In this document: positions 29,476 to 39,700 of the stretch, piece by piece
Position numbering within the stretch: position 1 is the first letter of the stretch
Layout: every line of letters starts with the position of its first letter
Source: Rhodobacteraceae bacterium HTCC2150
Lineage (GTDB): Bacteria > Pseudomonadota > Alphaproteobacteria > Rhodobacterales > Rhodobacteraceae
Direction: 5' to 3'
DNA length: 64,000 nucleotides
Assembly (NCBI GenBank): GCA_000169395.1
Contig: AAXZ01000002.1
Location: 496,001 to 560,000, forward strand
Position numbers and translations under genes: made by a program
The notes under the pieces: generated by a model
The model's input: the letters and a program-made list of their open reading frames with translations, nothing else
Database searches by the model: none
Told to the model about the DNA's origin: nothing

Positions 29476-30273
29476 TTAATTCGCAAGAAATTTGCGAAGG
29501 GCAATGTTTACTTCAAAGGGGCGTTCAGTCGTTGACATATGTCCAGCATTCTTCAACTCGACCACTTCCACGTTAGACAATGCGTCTGCCAGTTTTCGTC
29601 CGGCCTTGATCGGCGTCATTTTATCCATGTCCGAAAATATGCACAGACTTGGGCATTGAACTGCTGCTGCCGCTGCTGCGCCGTCTGTATAGGCCGCACA
29701 AGCTGACAGGTCGGTAAACAACGCGCCTGCTTCATTTGCAGACATAAGTTGGCGCCCATATGCCAAATGCGAATGGCCCGGCATTGTATGATCATGCATG
29801 TGGCCCGCAGGACCGTGTCCCCAATCCATCATCGCATCGATCGCTCTTGGTTCTTTGTTCTTGGCCAAATCTAGTAGCATGTCGTTCACAGGAATGGCCA
29901 ACGCTGTTGCAATGAATGTAGCCATTTTCACTTTTTCAGGGTGACGTCTGGCCATTTCCATTGCAACCAACCCACCTTGTGAGTGTCCGATTACATTTAC
30001 GTTGCCTTTAATTTCTGCTGCATTGATCACGTCGACGTACCAATCCGCCATTTCCTCGATTGTTTGGGGGGCATCGCCTTTTGACAATCCATGCGCAGGC
30101 ATGTCTGGCACCAATACATCAAAACCGCGATTGGCTAGAAAGCGCCCTTGCAAAAGAAAACTTAGATGGCTTTGACCTGAGCCGTGAATAAACAGCAAAA
30201 CTTCGCCGTTAGGATCAAAATTTCGGCCACCAGTGGAAATAAAGGTCTCATGTCCGTTTACCTGAATTTTCAT
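29476..30273 (-). CDS. Alpha/beta hydrolase
   Basis: A 265-residue alpha/beta-hydrolase fold protein. The oxyanion HGSGQSH lies at about residues 30-36, the nucleophile elbow GHSQGG at about 96-101, and the catalytic Asp and His are in FSDMDKMTP and NAGHMSTTE near the C-terminus. The triad is therefore complete. The substrate cannot be told; ester or thioester cleavage is most likely. The ATG overlaps the metY stop by 4 bp, and the FadN-like gene follows, so it is part of a metY, hydrolase, fadN, galM transcript. Confidence 0.85.
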   Translation of the reverse strand: MKIQVNGHETFISTGGRNFDPNGEVLLFIHGSGQSHLSFLLQGRFLANRGFDVLVPDMPAHGLSKGDAPQTIEEMADWYVDVINAAEIKGNVNVIGHSQGGLVAMEMARRHPEKVKMATFIATALAIPVNDMLLDLAKNKEPRAIDAMMDWGHGPAGHMHDHTMPGHSHLAYGRQLMSANEAGALFTDLSACAAYTDGAAAAAAVQCPSLCIFSDMDKMTPIKAGRKLADALSNVEVVELKNAGHMSTTERPFEVNIALRKFLAN

Positions 30274-31574
30274 GATTTTGCTCCTGCAACTTTACCCGCA
30301 ATGCGCAAGGCTGCTTTAAAGTCAGCAATTAAGTCATCGATATCCTCTAGCCCCACAGACACACGCACCAAATCCTCGGTTAGACCAGCGGCTTGCATCG
30401 CTTCGGGTGTTAAATGCGAATGCGTCGTTGAACCGGGGTGAATAACCAAGGTTTTTGCATCCCCAACATTGGCAAGGTGACTGGCCAGTTGAACGTTTTC
30501 AATAAAAGCACGCCCAGCCTCGCGGCCACCTTTAATACCAACAGCAATGATTGATCCCTGCCCTTTGGGCATCAATTCGACCGCCACCTTGTTATCAGGG
30601 TGATCTGGTAAAGACGGATGTTTCACCCATGCTACCTGTTCGTGCTCAGACAAAAACGCTAACATTTTGGTGGTATTCGACATGTGTTTTTCCATGCGCA
30701 AACCCAGCGTCTCTATGCCCTGCATAATAAGAAATGCATTCATTGGTGCCAAACACGGGCCGACGTTCATCATGCCTTCGGTACGAACACGGGCGGCAAA
30801 GGCGCCAGGTCCATATTCTTCCCATAGGTTCACGCCTTGGTATCCAAAATGCGATGTGGTCAGCATTGGGAATTTGTCGTTCTGTCCCCAATCAAAATTC
30901 CCGCCATCAATCACTGCCCCACCAAGGGCTGTTCCGTGACCACCCATCCATTTTGTCAAAGAATGGATAACGATGTTTGCCCCGTGCTTTAGCGGTTGAA
31001 TCATCCATGGCGTATTGAACGTGGCATCAATCACCAAGGGGATGCCTGCCTCAGCCGAAATTTTACCAACCGCACGGATATCCATGATGTCCATGCCCGG
31101 ATTGCCGATCACCTCACCAAAGACCATTTTGGTGTTTGGCTGAATGGCCGCTTTGATCGCCTCTGGATCATTAGGCGCCACAAAAGTGGTCGTTACGCCG
31201 TAACGCGACAAAGTATGTTCAAACAAATTGATATTTGCGCCATACATTTGCGAAGAACTAACGATATGATCGCCCGCTGAACATAAGGCCATAACTGTAA
31301 CGAACAATGCCGACATGCCAGAAGCTGTGGCAACAGCTGCAACACCCCCATCAAGGGCGGCAAGACGTTGTTCAAGGACCGCGACGGTTGGGTTGGTAAG
31401 GCGCGAATAGATGTGACCGCCCACTTCCATATTAAACAATGCAGCTGCGTGTTCGGTATCTTGAAACACATATGAAGTGGTTTGGTGGATTGGAACAGCA
31501 CGACTGCCGTGGCGCTCATCAGGGCTGTGGCCAGCATGCAGGGCCAAGGTATCAAATTTGAAATTGCCGCTCAT
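30270..31574 (-). CDS. metY: O-acetylhomoserine sulfhydrylase / aminocarboxypropyltransferase
   Basis: A 434-residue PLP enzyme of the Cys/Met metabolism family that makes homocysteine from O-acetylhomoserine and sulfide. The PLP lysine is in HSLTKWMGGHG; TLALHAGHSPD at the N-terminus and the family YSRLTNPT and SGMSALF segments are present. Start at the ATG at 31574 with GTGGAG upstream; a GTG 12 bases earlier lies within that ribosome-binding site. It could also use methanethiol to make methionine directly, an interesting option given the SBP56 gene at 10.2-11.5 kb, but that is inference. It is first in the operon. Confidence 0.92.
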   Translation of the reverse strand: MSGNFKFDTLALHAGHSPDERHGSRAVPIHQTTSYVFQDTEHAAALFNMEVGGHIYSRLTNPTVAVLEQRLAALDGGVAAVATASGMSALFVTVMALCSAGDHIVSSSQMYGANINLFEHTLSRYGVTTTFVAPNDPEAIKAAIQPNTKMVFGEVIGNPGMDIMDIRAVGKISAEAGIPLVIDATFNTPWMIQPLKHGANIVIHSLTKWMGGHGTALGGAVIDGGNFDWGQNDKFPMLTTSHFGYQGVNLWEEYGPGAFAARVRTEGMMNVGPCLAPMNAFLIMQGIETLGLRMEKHMSNTTKMLAFLSEHEQVAWVKHPSLPDHPDNKVAVELMPKGQGSIIAVGIKGGREAGRAFIENVQLASHLANVGDAKTLVIHPGSTTHSHLTPEAMQAAGLTEDLVRVSVGLEDIDDLIADFKAALRIAGKVAGAKS

Positions 31575-31685
31575 TTGTGTCTCCACTGTTTGTCAAAAAC
31601 TTGACGCAGCTTTATCACGGGCACGATCTGTTAAAAAGTGTGATGTTGTTCCGGCACCTCAAAATGACGCGGGGTAAAAACGTAA

Positions 31686-32438
31686 TTATTCCCGCATAGA
31701 TGTCGGCGCGGTTTGTGGAACTCCATCTAATATTGTCAAACCACGGCGCACGCGATCTTTCACCGCTGTGCCACTAGGGGCGTAAACATGTTTGCTGGCC
31801 TCAACCATCAAAACACCACCTGCTGAGAAAAACCCCAGCTTTCGACCAACGTTTTCCCAGAGGTTTGCGGTTTTCAGCCAAAACCGCCGATTTGAGGGAG
31901 GGGAAAACAGCATTGTTTTGTGGCTTTCAGGTGTGAAACCCGCCGCCCGCAATTGTTTATCCAATTGAATCGGTGAATATGGTCGCCCGTATCCAAAAGG
32001 TGTTTTGTCTGATCGCGACCAAAGACCCGCCCGATTGGGCACAATGAACAATACACGCCCCCCTGGCCCCAAGGCGCGATGGCATTCTTGCAATATTGCA
32101 TCGGGGTTTTCGCTGGTCTCTAAACCATGAAGAACAATCAATCGATCCAACGAACCTGTGGTTACAGGCCAAAAAGATTCTTCACAAAGAAGCGACACAT
32201 TCGGTACCCCTACAGGCCAATGCATAACGCCTTGCGGCCCGGGCATAAGCGCCAGCAACCGCCGTGCCTGTCCTAAATAAGGGCGCAGCATCGGGGCGGC
32301 AAAACCATAACCTGCCACGGTCAGCCCCTTTGCCTCTGGCCACTTTGCAACGACTTGATCGCGGATCGCCTTTTGTGCGGCACGACCTAATTTAGTTCGG
32401 TAATAAAACCGCTGTAGTTCGCGCACGTCTAAATGCAT
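31686..32438 (-). CDS. Class I SAM-dependent methyltransferase
   Basis: A 250-residue methyltransferase-11 fold protein. The SAM-binding motif I around [13 protein letters not shown] lacks the usual GxGxG pattern and reads G-Y-G-F-A. The strand-4 motif is [19 protein letters not shown], and [17 protein letters not shown] is the post-motif. It is found head-to-head with gloB, 64 bp apart. Substrate unknown; a tRNA or lipid substrate cannot be distinguished. The altered motif I leaves some doubt whether it still binds SAM normally. Confidence 0.8.
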   Translation of the reverse strand: MHLDVRELQRFYYRTKLGRAAQKAIRDQVVAKWPEAKGLTVAGYGFAAPMLRPYLGQARRLLALMPGPQGVMHWPVGVPNVSLLCEESFWPVTTGSLDRLIVLHGLETSENPDAILQECHRALGPGGRVLFIVPNRAGLWSRSDKTPFGYGRPYSPIQLDKQLRAAGFTPESHKTMLFSPPSNRRFWLKTANLWENVGRKLGFFSAGGVLMVEASKHVYAPSGTAVKDRVRRGLTILDGVPQTAPTSMRE

Positions 32439-32502
32439 TGCATCGCCCCTTAAAGTTCGTCAGTTTATCCGACATACCAATACTTAGGAAACTTTTGCGC
32501 CA

Positions 32503-33270
32503 ATGTCCCTTGAAATCATCACCGTCCCTTGTCTGTCAGATAACTATGCCTTTATTGCCCGAGATCAAGAAACAGGGGTGACAGCTTTGGTTGATGTGCC
32601 AGAAGCGGCACCAATTTTGGCCGAACTGGACGCGCGCGGTTGGGGTTTGGATCTGATATTACTGACCCATCATCACGATGATCACATTCAGGGCGTGCCA
32701 GAAGTTATTGCAAAAACGAATGCAAAAGTGGTGGGGGCAAAGGCAGACGCGCATCGTTTGCCCAAATTGGACATGGCATTAAACGAAGGCGATTCAATCA
32801 ACATCGGTGCCAGTGAGGGCGTGGTTTTGGATGTCTCTGGCCACACGATCGGTCACATCGCCTTTCACTTTGCCAAGGCAAAGACGATCTTCACGGCTGA
32901 CAGCCTGATGGCGTTGGGATGTGGTCGCCTGTTTGAGGGCAGCTTTGCGCAAATGTGGGAAAGCCTTAGTAAGATGGCGGTTCTTGATCCTGATACCCTG
33001 GTCTGCTCAGGGCATGAATACACGGCGGCAAATGGGCGTTTCGCCATGAGTGTAGAGCCTGAAAACACTGACCTTCAAACAAGGGTCAAAGAAATCGCCT
33101 CTGCAAACGCAAAAGATGTACCTACTGTGCCCTCGCTTTTGTCACTCGAACTCGCAACTAACCCATTCTTGCGCCCACATTCGCCAGAAATTCGAGTAAA
33201 CTTAAATATGCAAGACGCATCGGACGCCGACGTTTTTGCCGAAATCCGCCGCCGCAAAGACAATTTTTAG
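32503..33270 (+). CDS. gloB: Hydroxyacylglutathione hydrolase (glyoxalase II)
   Basis: A 255-residue metallo-beta-lactamase fold enzyme that splits S-D-lactoylglutathione to lactate and glutathione in methylglyoxal detoxification. The metal motif THHHDDHIQG gives H-x-H-x-D-H; further ligands are in SGHTIGH, FTADSL (Asp) and CSGHEYT. The C-terminal HAGH domain with RVNL and a final R-R-K segment binds glutathione. Length is normal. It is divergent from the methyltransferase gene and precedes clpA by 182 bp. Confidence 0.95.
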   Translation: MSLEIITVPCLSDNYAFIARDQETGVTALVDVPEAAPILAELDARGWGLDLILLTHHHDDHIQGVPEVIAKTNAKVVGAKADAHRLPKLDMALNEGDSINIGASEGVVLDVSGHTIGHIAFHFAKAKTIFTADSLMALGCGRLFEGSFAQMWESLSKMAVLDPDTLVCSGHEYTAANGRFAMSVEPENTDLQTRVKEIASANAKDVPTVPSLLSLELATNPFLRPHSPEIRVNLNMQDASDADVFAEIRRRKDNF

Positions 33271-33452
33271 GGTTCAGCGGACTATTCACGCCCAATTCAC
33301 ACAAAAGTTGAACGATATTTCCAACTAAATGCCACCTAAAGATTAAAAAAACTTAATTTGCCCTTGAAGCCTGACGAATAAAACCGAAGTCTAGAGGGAA
33401 AGGTCGAGCAACGATACATTCGCCGTTCGATTTAGATCAAGGAGCAGTCATC

Positions 33453-35780
33453 ATGCCATCATTTTCGAAAACACTAGAAAATGCCATTCACATGGCCCTA
33501 AGCGAAGCAAACGAACGCCAGCATGAATATGCGACGTTAGAACATTTATTGCTGGCCCTGTTGGATGAAACCGACGCCATTCGTGTGATGCAGGCATGTG
33601 GCGTAAACCTTGAACAATTACGCGGCACACTGATTGAGTTCATCGACGAAGATTTGGCCACATTGATTGCTGATCAAGATGGTTCAGAGGCCGTTCCAAC
33701 AGCCGCTTTCCAACGTGTAATTCAACGTGCGGCTATTCACGTGCAATCATCAGGTCGTAACGAGGTAACTGGCGCCAATGTCTTGGTGGCAATTTTTGCC
33801 GAACGTGAATCTAATGCTGCGTTCTTTTTACAAGAACAAGAAATGACCCGTTATGATGCGGTAAACTTTATCGCGCATGGCGTTGCCAAAGACCCACAAT
33901 ATGGCGAACAACGCTCGATTTCAGGTTCTGACGACCCGTTGGAAGAGCACGAAATGCAAGGTTCCGGCGGCAAGGAAGAAAAAGAAAGCGCGCTTGCTAA
34001 ATATTGCGTCGATCTGAACGAAAAGGCCACCAAGGGTGATGTCGATCCCCTGATTGGTCGTAACCACGAAGTAGAACGCTGCGTTCAGGTTCTGTGCCGT
34101 CGCCGAAAAAACAACCCATTACTCGTGGGTGATCCCGGCGTTGGCAAAACCGCTATTGCCGAAGGTCTAGCCTTTAAAATCATCAAAGGTGAAACACCCG
34201 AAGTTTTACAAAATGCCACCATCTATTCGCTTGATATGGGCGCGCTATTAGCAGGCACACGGTACCGCGGTGATTTTGAAGAACGCCTAAAGGCCGTCAT
34301 GGATGAAATGGAAGAGCACCCTGATGCCGTTCTTTTCATTGACGAAATCCACACGGTTATCGGCGCAGGTGCTACATCTGGCGGTGCCATGGATGCGTCA
34401 AACCTGCTGAAACCCGCGTTGCAGGGCGGCAAATTACGCTGCATGGGGTCCACAACATACAAAGAATTCCGTCAGCATTTTGAAAAAGATCGCGCGCTGT
34501 CTCGTCGTTTCCAAAAGATCGACGTTAACGAGCCATCCGTTGAGGATACTATCAAAATTCTGCGCGGTATTAAAACCTATTTTGAACAACATCACTCGAT
34601 CAAATACACAGCCGATGCGATCAAAGTGGCCGTAGAGCTATCTGCGCGTTACATCACCGATCGTAAATTGCCAGACAAGGCGATCGATGTGATTGACGAA
34701 GCGGGTGCCGCACAACATTTGATCCCAGAATCGCGTCGTCGTAAAACCATCGGTGTGAAGGAAATTGAAGAGGTCGTTGCGAAAATTGCTCGCATTCCAC
34801 CAAAAACCGTTTCCAAGGACGATGCCGAGGTTCTGCGTGATCTTGAAGGCTCACTAAAACGCGTGGTCTTTGGACAAGATGATGCGATTGATGCTTTGTC
34901 ATCAGCCATTAAACTGGCACGCGCTGGCTTGCGTGAACCTGAAAAACCGATTGGTAACTATCTGTTTGCTGGCCCAACCGGTGTTGGTAAAACTGAGGTC
35001 GCTAAACAACTTGCGGATACGTTAGGCGTAGAATTGCTGCGTTTCGATATGTCAGAATACATGGAAAAACACGCTGTTAGTCGCCTTATTGGCGCCCCTC
35101 CAGGCTATGTTGGGTTTGATCAGGGCGGCATGCTAACTGACGGTGTGGATCAACACCCCCACTGTGTTTTGCTGCTTGATGAAATGGAAAAGGCCCATCC
35201 AGACGTTTACAACATTCTGTTGCAAGTGATGGATCACGGCAAACTGACCGATCACAACGGACGGACAGTTGATTTTCGCAATGTGGTCTTGATCATGACA
35301 TCTAATGCGGGTGCCAGCGAAATGGCGAAAGCTGCGATTGGCTTTGGTCGTGAACGTCGCGAGGGTGAAGATACAGCCGCGATTGAAAAAACATTCACGC
35401 CAGAATTCCGCAACCGACTGGATGCGGTCATCAGCTTTGATCCTTTGTCCAAAGAGGTAATTTTGCAGGTTGTTGAAAAATTCGTTCTGCAACTTGAGGC
35501 TCAATTGCTTGATCGCAATGTGGCAATTGAATTGTCGCGCGATGCAGCGATTTGGTTGGCGGATCGTGGATATGACGACAAAATGGGCGCACGTCCCTTG
35601 TCGCGCGTCATCCAAGAACACATCAAAAAGCCTTTGGCCGAGGAATTGCTGTTTGGCACGCTTGCCAAAGGCGGGTTGGTCAAGGTCGGCGTCAAAGATA
35701 AAAAGATTGATCTTGAAATTCTACCGATGGAAAAAGTACAGATCTCTGGCAAAAAACCACCTCTTTTAACGGCCAAATGA
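33453..35780 (+). CDS. clpA: ATP-dependent Clp protease ATP-binding subunit ClpA
   Basis: A 775-residue AAA+ unfoldase that feeds substrates to ClpP. Order: Clp_N repeats (residues about 1-150), D1 ATPase with [14 protein letters not shown]2 ATPase with [13 protein letters not shown], arginine-finger and sensor segments such as MTSNAGASE, and the D2-small domain. No M-domain insert is seen, which separates it from ClpB; the IGF-type loop fits ClpP docking (AIGFGRERR). AAGGAG lies 8 bases upstream. Its stop overlaps the ATG of the M23 peptidase gene by 4 bp. No clpS gene precedes it here. Confidence 0.96.
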   Translation: MPSFSKTLENAIHMALSEANERQHEYATLEHLLLALLDETDAIRVMQACGVNLEQLRGTLIEFIDEDLATLIADQDGSEAVPTAAFQRVIQRAAIHVQSSGRNEVTGANVLVAIFAERESNAAFFLQEQEMTRYDAVNFIAHGVAKDPQYGEQRSISGSDDPLEEHEMQGSGGKEEKESALAKYCVDLNEKATKGDVDPLIGRNHEVERCVQVLCRRRKNNPLLVGDPGVGKTAIAEGLAFKIIKGETPEVLQNATIYSLDMGALLAGTRYRGDFEERLKAVMDEMEEHPDAVLFIDEIHTVIGAGATSGGAMDASNLLKPALQGGKLRCMGSTTYKEFRQHFEKDRALSRRFQKIDVNEPSVEDTIKILRGIKTYFEQHHSIKYTADAIKVAVELSARYITDRKLPDKAIDVIDEAGAAQHLIPESRRRKTIGVKEIEEVVAKIARIPPKTVSKDDAEVLRDLEGSLKRVVFGQDDAIDALSSAIKLARAGLREPEKPIGNYLFAGPTGVGKTEVAKQLADTLGVELLRFDMSEYMEKHAVSRLIGAPPGYVGFDQGGMLTDGVDQHPHCVLLLDEMEKAHPDVYNILLQVMDHGKLTDHNGRTVDFRNVVLIMTSNAGASEMAKAAIGFGRERREGEDTAAIEKTFTPEFRNRLDAVISFDPLSKEVILQVVEKFVLQLEAQLLDRNVAIELSRDAAIWLADRGYDDKMGARPLSRVIQEHIKKPLAEELLFGTLAKGGLVKVGVKDKKIDLEILPMEKVQISGKKPPLLTAK

Positions 35781-36742
35781 AAAAACTTTCGCTTATGATC
35801 GCGCTTGTCGCAGGTTCACCTGCGGCGGCCGATTTGTTATTGGGGTTCCCTTTGGAATGCTCATTGGGGCAAAATTGTTTCATTCAAAATTACGTGGATC
35901 GTCTTCCGGGTGAGGGCGTGCAAGATTTTGCCTGTGCCGCACGTAGTTATAACGGGCACAAAGGTACTGATTTTTCACTAAACAATATGATCGACATGGA
36001 ACGCGGCGTGGCAGTTTTAGCGGTTGCGGCCGGCGTTGTGCGCGGCGTTCGTGATGGTTTGCCGGACATTTTGACAACAGCCCCTGACGCGCCAGACATT
36101 TCGGGAAAAGAATGCGGGAACGGTGTGGCCATTGATCATGGAAATGGGTGGGAAACGCTGTCGTGTCATATGAAACGCGGCTCGGTGACGGTACGCCAAG
36201 GGGATCGTATTCAAGCTGGGCAACAGATCGGTCAGATCGGCGCATCAGGCAACACACAATTCCCCCACCTTCATCTTCAAGTTTCCAAAGATGGAAAGAT
36301 CATCGACCCATTCTCTAGCGACAAAAGCGAAAGCTGTAATATCGCTGACCCCAAAACCATGTGGGAAGAAGAGATTGGCTATACTGCCGGTGGGTTGATC
36401 TCTATCGGCATTGACGTCGTCGTCCCCAGCTTTGCCGAAATTAAAGTGGGCATAAAAGAGAACCCTACACGCCAGCGAACGGAAACCCCTGCTTTGGTCG
36501 TTTGGGGTTATGGACACGGCGTTGCAGCTGATGACCAGATCAGCCTGTCATTGACAGGCCCCAAGGGCGAAGTGTTTTCTGATACAAAGGTACACCCTAA
36601 AAATCAGGCACAGTTTTTCTATGCAGTGGGGCGCAAGAAGCCAACATTAGGCTGGCCGAGGGGTAATTATACGGGCCTTGTAGAAATGCGAAGAGACGGC
36701 GTCTTGGTCGATCAAAAAGCAATTTCATTCACGTTGGAATGA
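35777..36742 (+). CDS. M23 family metallopeptidase (LytM-type), secreted
   Basis: A 321-residue protein with a short signal peptide ending near SPAAA (residue 18). The LytM domain has all zinc and catalytic residues: H61 and D65 in GHKGTDF, H131 in LSCHM, and H164/H166 in FPHLHLQ, so it should be an active peptidoglycan endopeptidase. The region from about residue 190 is a beta-rich domain of unknown role. Translation is coupled to clpA (ATGA overlap), an unexpected pairing of cytoplasmic unfoldase and periplasmic hydrolase. It converges with the MotB-like gene. Confidence 0.9.
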   Translation: MKKLSLMIALVAGSPAAADLLLGFPLECSLGQNCFIQNYVDRLPGEGVQDFACAARSYNGHKGTDFSLNNMIDMERGVAVLAVAAGVVRGVRDGLPDILTTAPDAPDISGKECGNGVAIDHGNGWETLSCHMKRGSVTVRQGDRIQAGQQIGQIGASGNTQFPHLHLQVSKDGKIIDPFSSDKSESCNIADPKTMWEEEIGYTAGGLISIGIDVVVPSFAEIKVGIKENPTRQRTETPALVVWGYGHGVAADDQISLSLTGPKGEVFSDTKVHPKNQAQFFYAVGRKKPTLGWPRGNYTGLVEMRRDGVLVDQKAISFTLE

Positions 36743-36766
36743 TCGCGGGATCAATAAATCGCGCCC

Positions 36767-39700
36767 TTATTTCTCGGTCAATTTCAATTCAATTCGACGG
36801 TTTTGAGCCCGCGCTTCTGGTGTGTCGGCCAGATTAATCGGTTGATACTCGCCGAACCCATTCGCTGACAAACGATCCGGTGGCAACCCAAAGGACGAAA
36901 CCATAAACTGTACCACTGACAGGGCGCGGCCTTGTGACAGTTCCCAGTTATTTGAGTATTTTCCAAGCCCGTTAAAGGCCACGTTGTCTGTATGCCCATC
37001 AACACGGATCACCCAGTCAATGTTGGCGGGAATTTTGTCAATTACGTCCTGCAGAATATCTGCCACCTTCGCAACCTCGGCCTCGCCTGCTGGGCTAAGT
37101 TCGGCACCACCCGGCGGGAACAACACTTCGCTTGAGAACACAAAACGGTCACCAACGATTTTCACGCCTTCACGCCCCGCCAGCACCTGTCGCAATTGGC
37201 CAAAGAAATCTGATTTGAAAGATTCAAGTTTCTTGGCTTCCTCTTCCAAACGCTTAACTTCTGCAGCCTCTAATTTAGCAATCTTCTTTTGCTCAGAAGC
37301 TGTGCGCAAAAGGGCCGTGTTAAGTTCCTCTGTCAGCACGGTAATTTGTGTGCCTTGGGCCGCATCGGTTTCATTTGCGATATCCAACAGTGCACCAAGG
37401 CTAGCCACTTGTTGCTGCAATTGCGCGGCTTGTTGGGAAAGCAATTCGAGTTTGCGTAACGAGTCTGCACTTTTTGCCTCTTCCATGCGCAATGAAGTTT
37501 GGGCTTCGCTCAACAAAACGGCGCGGCGTTGTGATTCAGTTAATGCAATCTCTTCGGCTTCGCGGGCGGCGATTTGATCGGCCAATGCTGCCGCTAATCT
37601 GCTTTCGATCGCGGTCTGACTTTCACCCAAAGTAGAACGGAGCGCTTGATTTTCAGCTTGGAGAAGTTCAAGTTGACGTTTGATATTGGTTTGCTTGTTA
37701 TCAGCGACGGCCAAATCGCGGGCCGTTTGCGCCTCGGCAGCCAATGCTGCCGCCAGCTTTTTGTCCAAATCTGTTCCAGCCGCGCGCGCAGCCGCCAGCA
37801 AGGTCAATGTATCTTCGGCCTCTTTTCGCTTGGCTTCCAGCGAAAGTGTCATTGCTGTTAGCTCTGTATCTGCATTTTCTAGCCGCTTTCTCAATGCTTC
37901 TGCGGCGGCAGCTTCTGCTAGACGTGCTGCTTCATTGTCATCCAGTGTTTGCGCTTGGTCCGCCAAACGCTGTTTTAAAGCGGCAGCAGCGGCCAATTCG
38001 GCCAATCGATTTTCTTCTTCTTGTGTCAGCTTATCTTCTGCCGCCGCTAAATCAGCACGCAGTTTTTTGGCCAAGGCAGACTCTGCCAGCTTGGCTTGTT
38101 CTTCTGCACTGAGTTCGATCTCAGCATATGCTAGACGCGTGCGCAACGATGCCGTCAATAGTGCCTCAGCCGCGGCTCGTTCCTCGGCTTCGTTCAGTTT
38201 TGATTGCGTTTCGTCAAGATTTTGACGCAACGCTTCTTCGGCCACCAACGCGGCAACACGCGCCGCTTCTTGGTCACTTAGTTGCGTCTCTAGTTCATTG
38301 AGACGAAGCCTTAAGGCGGCCGCCGCAGCCAAATCAGCAGCGCGTTTTACTTCTTCGTCATTTAGCTGAGTTTGTGTGCCTTCCAAACGTTGGCGCAAAG
38401 TGTCAGCCGCAATGAGCGAGGCGAGTTTCGCGGCCTCTTCTTCATTCAGTCGCGTTTCTGTTTCGGCCAACCTATCGCCAAGGACTTTGCTTTCAGCCAA
38501 AGCCGCCAAACGCGCCTTTTCTTCATCGTTAAGTTTTTCCTGCGTGTTTGCAAACTGTTCGCGCAACACCGCCATCGCGGCCAAATCAGCGGCGCGTTGG
38601 GTTTCCTCGGCACTTAAAGCTGTTTGAACACGCGCTAACTGGTCGCGCAATTCGTCTTGCGCAACAACACCAGCCAAACGCGCCTGTTCTTCGTTTGAAA
38701 GCTGTGTGGCCGTCGCTGTCAAAAGACTGTCACTGTCGGCCAATTGGCCGCGTAATGCTTCGACGGCGGCCGCTGTGGTCAACTGCAATTCTTCGCTGGC
38801 ACTAAGGTCTTTTGCCAAAGCTGCCAATCGTTCTTGGGCGGCACTGATTTCATCGCCTAGTGCATTTGATGCTGCGGCAGCATCGGCCACCTTCTTTTCT
38901 TCGGCCGTCAGACTTGCGGCATAGATTGCCAGTTGGCGTTCCGCCTCAGACAGTTGATCGCCAAGGGTGGCGACATCGGCTAAACGATCTTGTTGTTCTG
39001 CTGCCAGCAAGGCCTCAAGGTCACTGATACGCAGTTGAAGCGCGCTTACCTCGCCCCCCAGAGATTGTGACGTATCCGTTTGCGTCTGCAGCTGGGCAAG
39101 TGCTGCTTGCATTGAGGTTTCCTGAACTGTCGCCTCGGATTGCAGTTCAACAATCAACGCTTGCAACGCTTCACGCCGTGCCGCATCCAAACGTGCTGCC
39201 TCAACGCCTGCGTCTATCTCGTCACGCGCCTGAACCAGCGCAAGATTTAGCGCCTCTTGTTCTGTTATCAGCCGCGCATTTGCGGCTTCGATATCGGCGA
39301 TCTTGGCAAATAGGCCAGTGTTTTCGCTCTGTAATTCTGCCTGCGCACCCTCAAGTGAGGCAATGTTTTCATTCGCTTCGGTATTTAGAGCAATCAAATT
39401 ACCGATCTGCGTTTTTGCCGATGCATTTTCCGCCAGCAGACTGGCGACGCGATCTTCAAAACTGGCGATAAGTTGTGTTTGCTCTTCGCTTTGGGTTGTC
39501 AAAAAGTTGATGACGTTTCGTTGCTGGGCTGTGACCGATTGCTCGTCACTTAATTGCCCATCCAAGGTTGAGACTTGCGCAGATAGATCAGCTGACCTTA
39601 TCTCTTCCAACCCTAACGCCTGCGCCAAACTGGCAACCTGTGAGGAAAGTTGATCAAGTTCGGTGTCCTGCGTTGTGATCGTTTCACGCTGCATGAATTG

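Noticed and set aside
33360-33400. Heat-shock (RpoH) promoter for clpA
   Set aside because: CTTGAA is present but the downstream element matches the alphaproteobacterial -10 pattern poorly; not enough to call.
37680-38225. Plus-strand Ser/Ala-rich open frame opposite the coiled-coil gene
   Set aside because: Low-complexity antisense shadow of the repeat-rich coding strand, without a ribosome-binding site or family match.
37823-38662. CRISPR-like or non-coding tandem repeat
   Set aside because: The 84-bp periodicity is in frame with a continuous coding sequence and follows the coiled-coil heptads, with diverged units and no spacers.
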